A DNA stretch of 64,000 nucleotides from Streptomyces sp. NBC_01485. GTDB taxonomy: Bacteria; Actinomycetota; Actinomycetes; Streptomycetales; Streptomycetaceae. The notes beneath the pieces were generated by a model. The model had not been told where the DNA came from, did no database searches, and saw nothing but the letters and a program-made list of their open reading frames with translations. A program made the translations under genes and the position numbers. The stretch covers positions 620,001-684,000 of the forward strand of contig NZ_CP109435.1 in the NCBI RefSeq assembly GCF_036227125.1, written 5' to 3'. The first letter of the stretch is position 1; each line of letters begins with the position of its first letter. Shown here piece after piece: positions 30,090 through 39,212 of this stretch.

Positions 30090-31909
30090 CCCGCACCGAC
30101 CCGACGACGCCGTCGCCCCGCGCCCGCTTCCGCAAAGGTGCCGAGGCCCCGTACGAGGACCCGTCCCGCCCCGTCGAGGAGCGCGTCGAGGACCTCCTCG
30201 GCCGGATGACGCTGGAGGAGAAGGCCGGCCTGATGTTCCACAGCCAGGCCCTCATGGGGCCCGGCGGTGAGTTCGTCGAGGACCCCGAGCAGGTGCAGTG
30301 GGGCCGTCCGATGCGCGAGACGATCGAGCAGCGTCACCTGAACCACTTCAACCTGGTCGGCGGCGCCGAGCCCGAGGAGATCGCGGCCTGGCACAACCGC
30401 GTCCAGGAGGTGGCACTCGGCACCCGCCTCGGCATCCCCGTGACCCTGTCCAGCGACCCGCGCCACCACTTCACCGAGAACTGGGCCACGTCCGCGGTCG
30501 CGATCGGTTTCGCCCAGTTCCCGGAGACGACCGGCCTCGCCGCGATCGGCGACGAGGAGACGGTACGGGCCTTCGCCGACGTCGTGCGGCGGGAGTACCT
30601 CGCGGTCGGCATCCGGGTGGCCCTGCACCCGCAGATCGACCTGGCGACCGAGCCGCGCTGGTCCCGGATCAGCGGCACCTTCGGCGAGAACGCGGACCTC
30701 ACCGGCCGCCTGGTCGCCGCGTACATCAAGGGCCTGCAGGGCGAGACCCTCGGCTCCCACTCGGTCGCGGCGATGACCAAGCACTTCCCCGGCGGCGGAC
30801 CGCAGAAGGACGGCGAGGACCCGCATCTCTCGTACGGCCGTGAACAGGTCTACCCGGGCGGCATGTTCGACTACCACCTCGCGCCCTTCCTCAAGGCGCT
30901 GGAGGCCGGCACCTCGCAGATGATGCCCTACTACGGCATGCCGGTGGACACCGAGATGGAAGCCGTCGGCTTCGGCTTCAACAAGGGCGTGATCACCGGG
31001 CTGCTGCGCGAGAAGCTCGGCTTCGACGGCATCGTGTGCACCGACTGGGGCCTGGTCACCGACAACGACCTCGTCTCGGCCCGGGCCTGGGGCGTCGAGC
31101 ACCTCACCCCGTCCGAGCGGACGCTGAAGGTCATCGAGGCCGGCTGCGACCAGTTCGGCGGCGAGGCCTGCCCCGAGCTGGTGGTCGAGCTGGTACACGC
31201 GGGCAAGGTGTCCGAGGAACGCGTCGACGTCTCCGTACGACGGCTGCTGCGCGAGAAGTTCGTCCTCGGTCTGTTCGAGAACCCGTTCGTGGACGTCGAC
31301 GCCGCCGCGTCGGTGGTGGGTACCGCGGAGGCGGTGCTGGCCGGACGGCTCGCGCAGAGCCGGTCGGTCACCCTGCTCAAGAACGCCGACGCCGTGCTCC
31401 CGCTCGCCGAGGGCACCCGCGTCTACGTCGAGGGCGTCGACCCCGAGACGGCCGCCGGGTACGGCACCGTCGTGGCCGGCCCCGAGGAGGCGGACGTGGC
31501 GATCCTGCGGCTGAGCGCCCCCTTCGAAAAGCGCACTGGTCCCATCTCCCAGTATTTCCACGCCGGCCGGCTCGCCTTCGACGCGGACGAACTCGCTCCG
31601 GTCCTCGCCATGTGCGCCAAGGTGCCCACCGTCGTCGACATCTACCTGGACCGCCCCGCCGTGCTTCCGGAGATCGCCGAGGCCTCGGCCGCCCTGGTCG
31701 GGAACTACGGCTCGGGCGACGTGCCACTGCTCGACGTGCTCTTCGGACGGCAGGCCCCCGAGGGCAGCCTGCCGTTCCCCCTGCCCCGCTCGATGGCCGA
31801 CGTCGAACGACAGCGCTCCGACGTCCCGAGCGACGGCAGGGACCCGGTGTTCGCGTTCGGCCACGGACTCGCCTACCGACCTCGCGAGGGGGGTGCAGCG
31901 TCCTCGTGA
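30080..31909 (+). CDS. GH3 beta-glycosidase
   Basis: A 609-residue GH3 enzyme with an N-terminal TIM barrel ('VEDLLGRMTLEEKAGLMFHSQ', 'TKHFPGGGPQKDGEDPH') and the nucleophile Asp322 in 'DGIVCTDWGLVTDN', then the alpha/beta sandwich domain ('SRSVTLLKNADAVLPL'). The fibronectin-III-like C-terminal domain of longer GH3 beta-glucosidases is absent: the protein ends soon after 'GSLPFPLPRSMADVE...FAFGHGLAY'. It has no signal peptide. It overlaps the beta-propeller gene by 10 nt. It would remove beta-glucosyl, xylosyl or N-acetylglucosaminyl residues; which cannot be told from sequence. Confidence 0.93.
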   Translation: MRVTRTDPTTPSPRARFRKGAEAPYEDPSRPVEERVEDLLGRMTLEEKAGLMFHSQALMGPGGEFVEDPEQVQWGRPMRETIEQRHLNHFNLVGGAEPEEIAAWHNRVQEVALGTRLGIPVTLSSDPRHHFTENWATSAVAIGFAQFPETTGLAAIGDEETVRAFADVVRREYLAVGIRVALHPQIDLATEPRWSRISGTFGENADLTGRLVAAYIKGLQGETLGSHSVAAMTKHFPGGGPQKDGEDPHLSYGREQVYPGGMFDYHLAPFLKALEAGTSQMMPYYGMPVDTEMEAVGFGFNKGVITGLLREKLGFDGIVCTDWGLVTDNDLVSARAWGVEHLTPSERTLKVIEAGCDQFGGEACPELVVELVHAGKVSEERVDVSVRRLLREKFVLGLFENPFVDVDAAASVVGTAEAVLAGRLAQSRSVTLLKNADAVLPLAEGTRVYVEGVDPETAAGYGTVVAGPEEADVAILRLSAPFEKRTGPISQYFHAGRLAFDADELAPVLAMCAKVPTVVDIYLDRPAVLPEIAEASAALVGNYGSGDVPLLDVLFGRQAPEGSLPFPLPRSMADVERQRSDVPSDGRDPVFAFGHGLAYRPREGGAASS

Positions 31910-31943
31910 ACCGTGCCTTCGGAGCCCCACAGTACGATGAGGC

Positions 31944-32615
31944 ATGATTCCGTACCCGAACAGTTCGGCCCCGGTGGGGAGTGGCTCATCCGTGCAGCCC
32001 GGCTCGCGGACCGGTCGGCGCGCGAACGGTGCCGGACGTAAGCGACTCGACGACGACCGGCGGGACGAGCTGCTCGGGAAACTCCAGGTGATCGTCCTGG
32101 CGGAGGGCTTCGCCGGGCTGACCGTCGACACGCTCGCCACCCGTCTGCAGTGCTCGAAGTCCACGCTGTACGCGCTCTCCTCCAACCGCCACCATCTCGT
32201 GGCGACCGCTCTCAAGCGTTTCTTCCACGACGCCGCGGAGCGGGTGGAGGAGGAGGTCGCCGCGGTCGCGGACCCGGCACAGCAGATCGCCACGTATCTG
32301 GCGGCGGTCGGCAACCAGATGCGCCGTATGTCGGCCGCGTGCTACGACGACATGCTCGACAACGACACGACGAGGGAGATCTACACGGTCAACTCGCTCG
32401 CCGCGACGAGCAGGGTCCGCGGGATGATCCACGCGGGCGTGGAGTCGGGCGACTTCCGGGCGGTGCACGCCGAGTTCGTCAGTCAGGCCGTGGGGCTGCT
32501 GATCGACGGCATCCACAGCCGCGAGCTGCTCGGTTCGACGGGGCTGTCCTCCGGGGACGCGTTCATCGAGCTGAGCGACCTCGTCCTCGGGGCGGTGTCC
32601 AAGACGCCTCGCTGA
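31944..32615 (+). CDS. TetR-family regulator following the GH3 gene
   Basis: A 223-residue TetR-type protein. HTH region 'DELLGKLQVIVLAEGFAGLTVDTLATRLQCSKSTLYALSSNRHHLVATALKRFF', with an unusually atypical recognition helix ('CSKSTLYAL'), then a helical ligand domain. The ATG at 31944 has a ribosome site only 1 nt away, so a GTG at 31992 with 'GGGGAG' 10 nt upstream is an equally good start. It is 34 bp behind GH3 and may be the last gene of the 20297-32615 operon. It precedes the ligase promoter, which carries the shared 27-bp element. Confidence 0.85.
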   Translation: MIPYPNSSAPVGSGSSVQPGSRTGRRANGAGRKRLDDDRRDELLGKLQVIVLAEGFAGLTVDTLATRLQCSKSTLYALSSNRHHLVATALKRFFHDAAERVEEEVAAVADPAQQIATYLAAVGNQMRRMSAACYDDMLDNDTTREIYTVNSLAATSRVRGMIHAGVESGDFRAVHAEFVSQAVGLLIDGIHSRELLGSTGLSSGDAFIELSDLVLGAVSKTPR

Positions 32616-32707
32616 CCGGCGAGGGGCCCTCGGACCGCGTTTCGGTCACGCCGTATCCGCATTCAGCCCGTCGACTGTTGTTCACACCCTTGATGAATAC
32701 TTCATAG

Positions 32708-32734
32708 AGTACTAACGTACGCGAAATCGTACCC
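32708..32734 (+). promoter_or_regulatory. 27-bp two-part element shared with the secreted hydrolase promoter (copy 2)
   Basis: AGTACTAACGTAC, 7 nt, CGTACCC, identical in both parts and spacing to 11921-11947. Within it GTACG (32717-32721) and CGTAC (32728-32732) form an inverted repeat. A separate short inverted repeat ATGAA-TAC-TTCAT lies at 32693-32705. The ligase start is 45 bp downstream of the element. Confidence 0.65.
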
Positions 32735-32779
32735 GCACATTGCGAAGGTCGCCTTCGTCGTTCCGTTATGAGGCAAACG

Positions 32780-34444
32780 ATGGCCCTCACCGATCCCCGC
32801 TCTGCCACCGACCCGCTCGACCGGGTCCAAGAGCTGGTCACCCTCTACAGCGACCCGCACGCGAGCGTCGCCCACCTCCTCTGCGACCGGCACCCGTCCG
32901 ACGCCGTGGCCTACACCGTCATCGAGCCTGACCTGTCGGCCACCGTGCTCACCTACGGCCGGCTGAAGACGGAGTCCGAGCGGTTCGCCGCCGCCCTGGC
33001 CGACCTCGGCGTCGGGCCCGGCGACCGCGTGGCGACGCTGATGGGCAAGAGCGTCGACTACCTCGTCGCGCTCCTCGCGACCTGGCGGCTCGGCGCGGTG
33101 ACGGTGCCGCTGTTCACCGCCTTCGCGTCCCCGGCGATCGCCCTGCGCCTGCTGGCCAGTGACGCCAAGGTCGTCATCTGCGACGAGACGCAGCGGGCGA
33201 AGCTGGAGCCGGGCGAGGACATCCCGGCCGACGCGAAGTGGCAGATCGTCGTCAGCCAAGGCCCCGGCAAGCCCGGTGACCTCCGCTTCCCCGAGCTGCT
33301 CGACGCGCAGGAGCCCGGCCACCCCGCCGCCGCCCTGGGCGGGGACGCGCCGCTGGTGCACATCTTCACGTCCGGCACGACGGGCCGCCCCAAGGGCGTC
33401 GTCGTACCCGCCGCGGCGATCTCCGGCTTCCGCCTCTACGCCGAGTACGGCTGCGGCGTGACGAAGGACGACGTCTTCTGGAACGCCGCCGACCCCGGCT
33501 GGGCCTACGGGCTCTACTTCGGCGTGATCGCCTCGCTGAGCCTGGGCGTGCCCAGCGTGCTGCTGCACTCCGGGTTCTCCGCCGAGCTCACCTGGCAGGT
33601 GATGAACGACTTCAAGGTCACCAACTTCACCGCCGCCCCCACCGTGTACCGGTCGCTGCGCGCCTCCGGCGTCCCGGTGCCGGACGGCCTCGCGCTGCGC
33701 TGCGCGTCCAGCGCGGGCGAGCCGCTGACCCCCGAGGTCAACGCCTGGGCCGAGCAGGCGTTCGGCATCCAGGTGCACGACCACTACGGGCAGACCGAGG
33801 CCGGCATGCTGGTCAACAACCACCAGTTCCCGGCGCTGCGCCGGGAGGTGCTGCCCGGGTCCATGGGGCATCCGATGCCCGGGTGGAGCCTGCGCGTCCT
33901 GCACGAGGACCGCGACGAGATCGCCCCCGCCAACACCGTCGGCCGGATCGCCGCCGACCTCGCCGCGAGCCCGCTGGCCTGGTTCCACGGGTACGAGGGC
34001 GACCCGGTGAAGAGCGCGGAGAAGTTCAGCCCCGACGGCCGCTGGTACTACACCGGTGACGTCGGCCGGGTGGACGAGGAGGGCTACTTCCACTTCTCCT
34101 CGCGGGACGACGACGTGATCATCATGGCCGGTTACCGCATCGGCCCGTTCGACGTCGAGTCCGTCCTGGTCACCCACCCGGCGGTGGTCGAGTGCGCGGT
34201 CATCGCCGCGCCCGACGAGGTCCGCGGCGAGGTCCTGGAGGCGTTCGTCGTCCTCCAGGACGGAGTCGAGGCCTCCGACCAACTGGCCGTCGAACTCCAG
34301 CAGTTGGTGAAGAAGCGCTTCGCCGCCCACGCCTACCCCCGCACGGTGCACTTCACCGACAAGCTGCCGAAGACGCCCAGCGGAAAGATCCAGCGATTCG
34401 TCCTGCGCCAGCAGCGCCAGACCGACCCAGGGGCCCACGCGTGA
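32780..34444 (+). CDS. AMP-dependent acyl-CoA synthetase/ligase
   Basis: A 554-residue ANL-superfamily enzyme that activates a carboxylic acid to its CoA thioester through an acyl-adenylate. It shows the P-loop-like motif 'IFTSGTTGRPKGVV', the A5 'YGQTEAGMLVNN', the A7 'YYTGDVGRVDEEGYFHFSSRDDD' and the C-terminal catalytic Lys in 'KLPKTPSGKIQR'. It resembles the acetyl/propionyl/medium-chain and benzoate-ligase branch. The ATG at 32780 has 'TGAGG' 6 nt upstream; an ATG at 32768 lacks a ribosome site. It starts a five-gene operon with overlapping or near-abutting genes (ligase, hydratase, SDR, two hydrolases), so it probably activates an acid derived from the aglycone. Confidence 0.93.
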   Translation: MALTDPRSATDPLDRVQELVTLYSDPHASVAHLLCDRHPSDAVAYTVIEPDLSATVLTYGRLKTESERFAAALADLGVGPGDRVATLMGKSVDYLVALLATWRLGAVTVPLFTAFASPAIALRLLASDAKVVICDETQRAKLEPGEDIPADAKWQIVVSQGPGKPGDLRFPELLDAQEPGHPAAALGGDAPLVHIFTSGTTGRPKGVVVPAAAISGFRLYAEYGCGVTKDDVFWNAADPGWAYGLYFGVIASLSLGVPSVLLHSGFSAELTWQVMNDFKVTNFTAAPTVYRSLRASGVPVPDGLALRCASSAGEPLTPEVNAWAEQAFGIQVHDHYGQTEAGMLVNNHQFPALRREVLPGSMGHPMPGWSLRVLHEDRDEIAPANTVGRIAADLAASPLAWFHGYEGDPVKSAEKFSPDGRWYYTGDVGRVDEEGYFHFSSRDDDVIIMAGYRIGPFDVESVLVTHPAVVECAVIAAPDEVRGEVLEAFVVLQDGVEASDQLAVELQQLVKKRFAAHAYPRTVHFTDKLPKTPSGKIQRFVLRQQRQTDPGAHA

Positions 34445-35199
34445 CCACCGCCGTACTCACCGAGCAGAGCGGCGCCGTCCGCTGGATCCGGCTCAACCGG
34501 CCCGAGAGCCGCAACTCGATCAACCCGGACCTGATCGAGTCCCTGGACGACGCCGTCGCCTCCGCGATACAGGATCCGGACACCGAGGCCGTGGTGATCG
34601 CCGGGAACGGGCCGAGCTTCTGCGCCGGCGCCGACCTGCGCCACCTGCTGGAGCTGGCCCGCACGGGCGGCGACCCGCTGGCCTTCCTCGGCACGGTCTC
34701 CGAATGCTTCACCCGGCTGGAGACGGCGCCGAAGCCCGTCATCGCCGCCGTGCACGGCCATGTGGTCGCCGGCGGGCTGGAGCTGGCGCTCGCCTGCGAC
34801 GCCGTCGTGGCCCGGGCCGGCACGGTCATCGGCGACGGGCACATCCGCAACGGCCTGCTGCCCGGCGCCGGATCGAGCGTGCGGCTGCCCCGCAAGGTGG
34901 GCGACCCCCTGGCCCGGCGCCTGATGCTCACCGGCGAACTGCTGCCGGCCGAGCAGTTCGTGCCCAGCGGCTTCGTCCAGGCCGTCGCCGACGCCGAGGA
35001 GTTCGAGACGACCGTCTCGGCCGTGGCGCGGTCCTTCACGGGCCTGCCGCCCGGCCATGCGCGGATGAAGCAGCTGCTCGCCGATCCGACCGTGGCTCAG
35101 GCCCTGCTGCAAGAGCTCGACGTGTTCGCCGAGCACTGGCGCGAGCAGGACATCGCCGCCAAGCTCACCCATTTCTTCGACCAGCGAGCCGTGAGGTAG
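34441..35199 (+). CDS. Enoyl-CoA hydratase/isomerase family protein
   Basis: A 252-residue crotonase-fold protein. It shows 'RLNRPESRNSINPDLIESL', the oxyanion motif 'GPSFCAGADLRHLLEL' and 'HGHVVAGGLELALACDAVVA'. The second-Glu position reads 'GHIRNGLLPGAGSSVRLPR', where the hydratase Glu is replaced, so its reaction may be isomerisation, hydrolysis or retro-aldol cleavage rather than plain hydration. The GTG at 34441 overlaps the ligase stop. It acts directly after the ligase in the same operon and probably handles its CoA product. Confidence 0.9.
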   Translation: MTTAVLTEQSGAVRWIRLNRPESRNSINPDLIESLDDAVASAIQDPDTEAVVIAGNGPSFCAGADLRHLLELARTGGDPLAFLGTVSECFTRLETAPKPVIAAVHGHVVAGGLELALACDAVVARAGTVIGDGHIRNGLLPGAGSSVRLPRKVGDPLARRLMLTGELLPAEQFVPSGFVQAVADAEEFETTVSAVARSFTGLPPGHARMKQLLADPTVAQALLQELDVFAEHWREQDIAAKLTHFFDQRAVR

Positions 35200-35203
35200 C
35201 ACC

Positions 35204-35950
35204 GTGCGACGTTATGAAGACCGAGTCGTTCTGATCACCGGGGCCGGACAGGGCCTGGGCCGCGCCATGGCCCAGCGGTTCGCCGCGGAGGGCGCGCGAC
35301 TGGCGTTGTGCGACGTCAACGACGCCTCACTGAAGGAGACCGCCGAGCAGTGCGCCGGTGACGTGCGCACGTCGGTCGTGAACGTGGCCGACCCCCAGCA
35401 GGTCGACGAGTGGGTGGCCGGCACGGTGGACGCCCTCGGCCGGGTGGACGTCCTGGTGAACAACGCCGGGGTGATCCGCGACAACCGGCTGGAGCGGATG
35501 ACCGACGACGAGTGGGACGCCGTCGTCGACGTCAGCCTGCGCGGCATGTTCCACTGCTGCCGGGCGGTGTTCCCGCACATGAAGCGGCAGGACTACGGCC
35601 GCATCCTGTCCTTCTCGTCCATGTCCTGGCGGGGCAACTTCGGGCAGGTCAACTACGCCGCCGCGAAGGCCGGCGTGGTGGGCATGGCCCGCACGATCGC
35701 CCTCGAGGGCGCCAAGCACGGCATCACGTCGAACGCGATCGCGCCCGGCCTCATCAGCACGCCGATGCTGGCCTCGATGAACGACGCCGCCCGCGCCAAG
35801 CTCGCCGCCCGGGTGCCCATGGGGCACATCGGCGACCCCACGGACATCGCCGAAGCCGCCGCCTACCTGTGCTCGGAGGCGGCCCGGTACGTGACGGGCG
35901 TCATCCTCGACGTGGACGGCGGGATCAGCACCGGCACCGCTCTGCGCTGA
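35204..35950 (+). CDS. Short-chain dehydrogenase/reductase (FabG-like)
   Basis: A 248-residue classical SDR with the cofactor motif T12-G-A-G-Q-G-L-G19, 'VNNAGVIRDNRLERMTDDEW', catalytic Ser in 'SFSSMSW', and Tyr151/Lys155 in 'YAAAKAG'. Asp near 38 in 'LCDVND' after strand beta-2 suggests NAD(H) preference. The end 'YVTGVILDVDGGIS' matches 3-oxoacyl reductases and hydroxyacyl-CoA dehydrogenases of aromatic and alicyclic pathways. The GTG at 35204 has 'GAGGT' 6 nt upstream and lies 4 bp after the hydratase stop. Confidence 0.93.
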   Translation: MRRYEDRVVLITGAGQGLGRAMAQRFAAEGARLALCDVNDASLKETAEQCAGDVRTSVVNVADPQQVDEWVAGTVDALGRVDVLVNNAGVIRDNRLERMTDDEWDAVVDVSLRGMFHCCRAVFPHMKRQDYGRILSFSSMSWRGNFGQVNYAAAKAGVVGMARTIALEGAKHGITSNAIAPGLISTPMLASMNDAARAKLAARVPMGHIGDPTDIAEAAAYLCSEAARYVTGVILDVDGGISTGTALR

Positions 35951-35985
35951 CCGACCACCAGTCGAACTGAAGGGGACACAACCAC

Positions 35986-37731
35986 ATGGCTGACGCCGCT
36001 GAACTCGTCGTCGAGAACGACGTGATGGTGCCGATGCGCGACGGCATCCGTCTGCGCACGGACATCTTCCGGCCTGCCGGGCCGGGCCCCTACCCGGTGC
36101 TGCTCCAGCGCTACCCGTACACCCCCCGCGACGGCATCTCGGCGATGTTCGCGGAGATGATCGCCCGGCAGGGCTACGCCGTGATCGTGCAGAGCTGTCG
36201 CGGCCGGTACGGCTCGGAGGGCGAGTTCTATCCGTTCGTACCGGACGTGGAGGACGGCTACGACGCCGTCGAGTGGGCGGCGGCCCAGCCCTGGTCGAAC
36301 GGCAAGGTGGGCATGTGGGGCATGTCCTACAGCGGCTTCTCGCAGTGGGCCGCCGCCATCGCCCGGCCGCCCCACCTGGTCGCGCTCGCCCCGTTCACCT
36401 GCGGCTGGGACTGGAGCGAGAGCACCTGGTACTACGCGCCCGGCGTGCTCCACCTCGGCCTCGCGCTGAGCTGGAGCGGCCTCATGACCACGGAGGAGGC
36501 CGACCGCCGGGGCGTTCCGTCGCCGCTGCCCGGTTTCGCCGCCGCCGGTCGGCTCATGGACGGCCGGGGCCTCGGCGACCCGGCGAAGCTCGCCGAGATG
36601 GGCCGGCTGGAGGTGGAGGCCACCCGCAGCATGCTGGACCGCCGCCCGCTGCGGGACGTCGAGGAGCTGCGGGAGCTGGCGCCGTGGTTCCGCGACTGGT
36701 GCGACCAGGACGACGGACAGGACCCGGCCTGGCAGCGGATCAGCGCCGCCGCCCATGTCGAGGACATCGACCTGCCGATCTTCCACCTGGGCGGCTGGTA
36801 CGACTTCTTCGCCAAGGGCAACCTGGACGCCTACACCACGCTGTCCAAGGAAGGCTCCACCGAGCGGACCCGCAAGGGGCAGCGGCTGCTCGTCGGGCCG
36901 TGGAACCACAACTGCGTCCAGCAACGGCCCGACGCCGACGACAACGCCGGGTACTTCGTCGACTTCAGCCCCGAAGCACCGGTCATGCGGTTCTTCGCCC
37001 ACCACCTCAAGGGTGAACTGCCGGACTACGAGACGCAGGAGCCGCGGGTCCGGCTGTACGTGATGGGCGACAACGTCTGGCGCGAGGAGCAGGAATGGCC
37101 CCTCGCCAGGACCGAGTGGACCCCGTACCACCTGCACGGTGCCGACGGTGACCGCAGCCTGTCGACCGAGCCGCCGGCCGACGAGCAGCCCGACACGTAC
37201 GTGTACGACCCGAGCGACCCCGTGCCCGGCTCCCTGCGGACGGGCGCGGCGTACAACGACCCGGTCGACCTCGACGCCGTCGCCCTGCGGTCCGACGTGC
37301 TCGTCTACTCCACCCCGGCGCTGGAGGCCGAGGTGGAGGTCACCGGTCCGGTGACGCTGGAGCTGTGGGCGTCGTCGTCCGTGGAGAACACCGACTTCAC
37401 CGCGAAGCTGGTCGACGTCTTCCCCGACGGCACCGCCGTCACCGTCTGCCAGGGCATCGTCCGCACCGGATACAAGGTGGCCGAGCCCCGGACGCCGGGA
37501 ACGCCGTACCGCTACGAGATCAGCCTGTGGGCGACGAGCACCGTCTTCCAGGCCGGGCACCGCATCCGGCTCGACGTCTCCTCCAGCGAGTACCCCACCT
37601 TCGACCTCAACCCGAACACGGGCGAGCGCATCACCCACGCCACCTCGGACAAGACGGTTCCGGCCACCCAGCACGTCTTCCACGACGAGCTGCGCCCTTC
37701 CCGTCTCATCCTCCCGATCATCCCCCGCTGA
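35986..37731 (+). CDS. CocE/NonD-family hydrolase, cytoplasmic
   Basis: A 581-residue serine hydrolase of the cocaine-esterase/X-Pro peptidase family without a signal peptide. It shows 'DVMVPMRDGIRLRTDIFRPAG', 'QSCRGRYGSEGEF', the nucleophile elbow GMSYSG (Ser114), 'PIFHLGGWYDFFAKGNLDAY' with the catalytic Asp, 'LVGPWNH' with the catalytic His, and the C-terminal jelly roll. The N-terminal half is well conserved with CocE. It is 35 bp behind the SDR gene with 'AAGGGGA' before the ATG. With the secreted homologue at 10143 it suggests ester or amide bonds in the substrate are cut both outside and inside the cell. Confidence 0.92.
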   Translation: MADAAELVVENDVMVPMRDGIRLRTDIFRPAGPGPYPVLLQRYPYTPRDGISAMFAEMIARQGYAVIVQSCRGRYGSEGEFYPFVPDVEDGYDAVEWAAAQPWSNGKVGMWGMSYSGFSQWAAAIARPPHLVALAPFTCGWDWSESTWYYAPGVLHLGLALSWSGLMTTEEADRRGVPSPLPGFAAAGRLMDGRGLGDPAKLAEMGRLEVEATRSMLDRRPLRDVEELRELAPWFRDWCDQDDGQDPAWQRISAAAHVEDIDLPIFHLGGWYDFFAKGNLDAYTTLSKEGSTERTRKGQRLLVGPWNHNCVQQRPDADDNAGYFVDFSPEAPVMRFFAHHLKGELPDYETQEPRVRLYVMGDNVWREEQEWPLARTEWTPYHLHGADGDRSLSTEPPADEQPDTYVYDPSDPVPGSLRTGAAYNDPVDLDAVALRSDVLVYSTPALEAEVEVTGPVTLELWASSSVENTDFTAKLVDVFPDGTAVTVCQGIVRTGYKVAEPRTPGTPYRYEISLWATSTVFQAGHRIRLDVSSSEYPTFDLNPNTGERITHATSDKTVPATQHVFHDELRPSRLILPIIPR

Positions 37732-37770
37732 CGGCCGCACCAGCCCGACGGACCACCCGCAAGGAGCGTC

Positions 37771-39120
37771 ATGGAAACCGTGACCCCCGCAGTACTGCGC
37801 CGATCGCCGGACGACGGCTCGGCGACGTTCGCCCCCTACGGCACCCACGTGCCCTCCCTCGACACCTACGACTACGTCGAGGAGGAGTGGATCGCCACCG
37901 GCGAGGAGGACGGCCACTCCTACGCGACGACGGTGCTCGTACGACGCCCCCGGGACCGGGCGCGTTTCAGCGGCACCGTGATCGCCGAGCCGCTGCACGT
38001 CCACGGCATCGCGCCGATCTGGATCTACAGCGGCCCCTACATCCTGCGGTCGGGCCATGCGTGGGTGGAGATCACCGCGCAGAAGACCACGCTGGACCTG
38101 CATGTGAAGGCGTCCAACGCGCAGCGCTACGAGTCCCTGCACATCGAGGGTCCCGACAGCGCGGACTTCGACATGAACGCGAACCTCGGAGACCGCGAGG
38201 CGTCGAGGGTGTTCTTCAGCGAGCTGCGGCGCCGCAACCGGGCGACGAGCACGATCCTCGCCCAGGTCGGCGCCGCCCTCCGATCGCCCGAGGGACCGTT
38301 CGCGGGCGCGGAGCCGGCCCAGGTCGTCCTCGCCGGACACTCGCAGACCGGCTGGGTCACCACCGCCTTCACCGGCGACGCCCACGACGTACTGCGCCTG
38401 GCCGACGGCTCGTCCGTCTACGACGGCTTCTTCCCGTCGGGCTTCCCCCTCGACGCCTTCCACGACGTCGACGTACCGGTCGTGCAGGTCATGAGCGACG
38501 GAGACGTCTCCGTGCCCTCGTACTCGTTCGTCCCCGGGCACGAGGGACGCAAGTACCGCCGCGACGACAGCGACAAGCCCGGCGACCGGTTCCGCCTCTA
38601 CGAACTCGCCGGCATCCCCCACATGGGCACCCGTTACGCGCCCTACAACGACGTGTCCCTGTGGAAGGCGACCTTCCCGGCGGACGACGTCTCCTTCGGC
38701 CCGAAGATGAACAGCCTGCCCCACTTCGAGCTGTTCAACATGGGCCTGCACCACCTGGTCGAGTGGGTGGCGAACGGCACCGTGCCGCCCCGCGCCGACC
38801 GCCTGGAGGTGGGCCCGGACGGCTACTTCGTCCTCGACGAGCACGGCAACACCCGGGGCGGGGTGCGCAGCGCCCAACTGGACGTGCCGCACTCCACGTA
38901 CCGGCCCAACCCGACCAACCCGGACGGCACTCCGAGCTATCTGACGATCGGCAGCGAGGAGCCGTTCGACGCGCCGAAGCTGCGGGAGCTGTACCGGGAC
39001 TCCGCCGACTACCTCCAGCGCTTCGACCACCGTCTGGACGAGCTGATCGGCGAGGGCTGGTACCTCGCGGAGGACGCCGAGGATCTGCGGCGCGAGGCGC
39101 GGGAGATCGAGATCCCGTGA
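37771..39120 (+). CDS. Alpha/beta hydrolase domain protein (Abhydrolase_10-like)
   Basis: A 449-residue protein with the nucleophile elbow GHSQTG ('VVLAGHSQTGWVTTAF'), a later 'ELAGIPHMGTRY' with the likely catalytic His, and no signal peptide. The overall pattern ('TVIAEPLHVHGIAPIWIYSGPYILRSGHAWVEITAQ') matches the poorly characterised 'alpha/beta hydrolase domain' family found beside lipid and steroid catabolism genes. The ATG at 37771 has 'AAGGAG' close upstream and lies 39 bp after the CocE-type gene. It is the last gene of the ligase operon. The stop codon region is duplicated as a 14-bp tandem repeat (39118-39145). Confidence 0.85.
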   Translation: METVTPAVLRRSPDDGSATFAPYGTHVPSLDTYDYVEEEWIATGEEDGHSYATTVLVRRPRDRARFSGTVIAEPLHVHGIAPIWIYSGPYILRSGHAWVEITAQKTTLDLHVKASNAQRYESLHIEGPDSADFDMNANLGDREASRVFFSELRRRNRATSTILAQVGAALRSPEGPFAGAEPAQVVLAGHSQTGWVTTAFTGDAHDVLRLADGSSVYDGFFPSGFPLDAFHDVDVPVVQVMSDGDVSVPSYSFVPGHEGRKYRRDDSDKPGDRFRLYELAGIPHMGTRYAPYNDVSLWKATFPADDVSFGPKMNSLPHFELFNMGLHHLVEWVANGTVPPRADRLEVGPDGYFVLDEHGNTRGGVRSAQLDVPHSTYRPNPTNPDGTPSYLTIGSEEPFDAPKLRELYRDSADYLQRFDHRLDELIGEGWYLAEDAEDLRREAREIEIP

Positions 39121-39145
39121 GCGGGATCCGGTGAGCGGGATTCCC
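39118..39145. repeat. 14-bp tandem duplication starting at the stop codon
   Basis: TGAGCGGGATCCGG (39118-39131) is followed by TGAGCGGGATTCCC (39132-39145). The first copy begins with the hydrolase stop codon, and GATCCCG/CGGGATC can pair around it. A comparable 14-bp stop-codon repeat occurs at 52696-52751. Confidence 0.6.
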
Positions 39146-39156
39146 CAGCGGAAGCC

Positions 39157-39203
39157 GAACGGCGGCGGAAACGGGTGAAGTACGCCCCTTCCCGCCGCCG
39201 TTC
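39157..39203. terminator. Hairpin after the ligase operon
   Basis: GAACGGCGGCGG (39157-39168) pairs perfectly with CCGCCGCCGTTC (39192-39203). It lies 37 nt past the hydrolase stop and just before the 9-bp repeat array, between convergent genes. Confidence 0.7.
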
Positions 39204-39212
39204 ATGCACAGC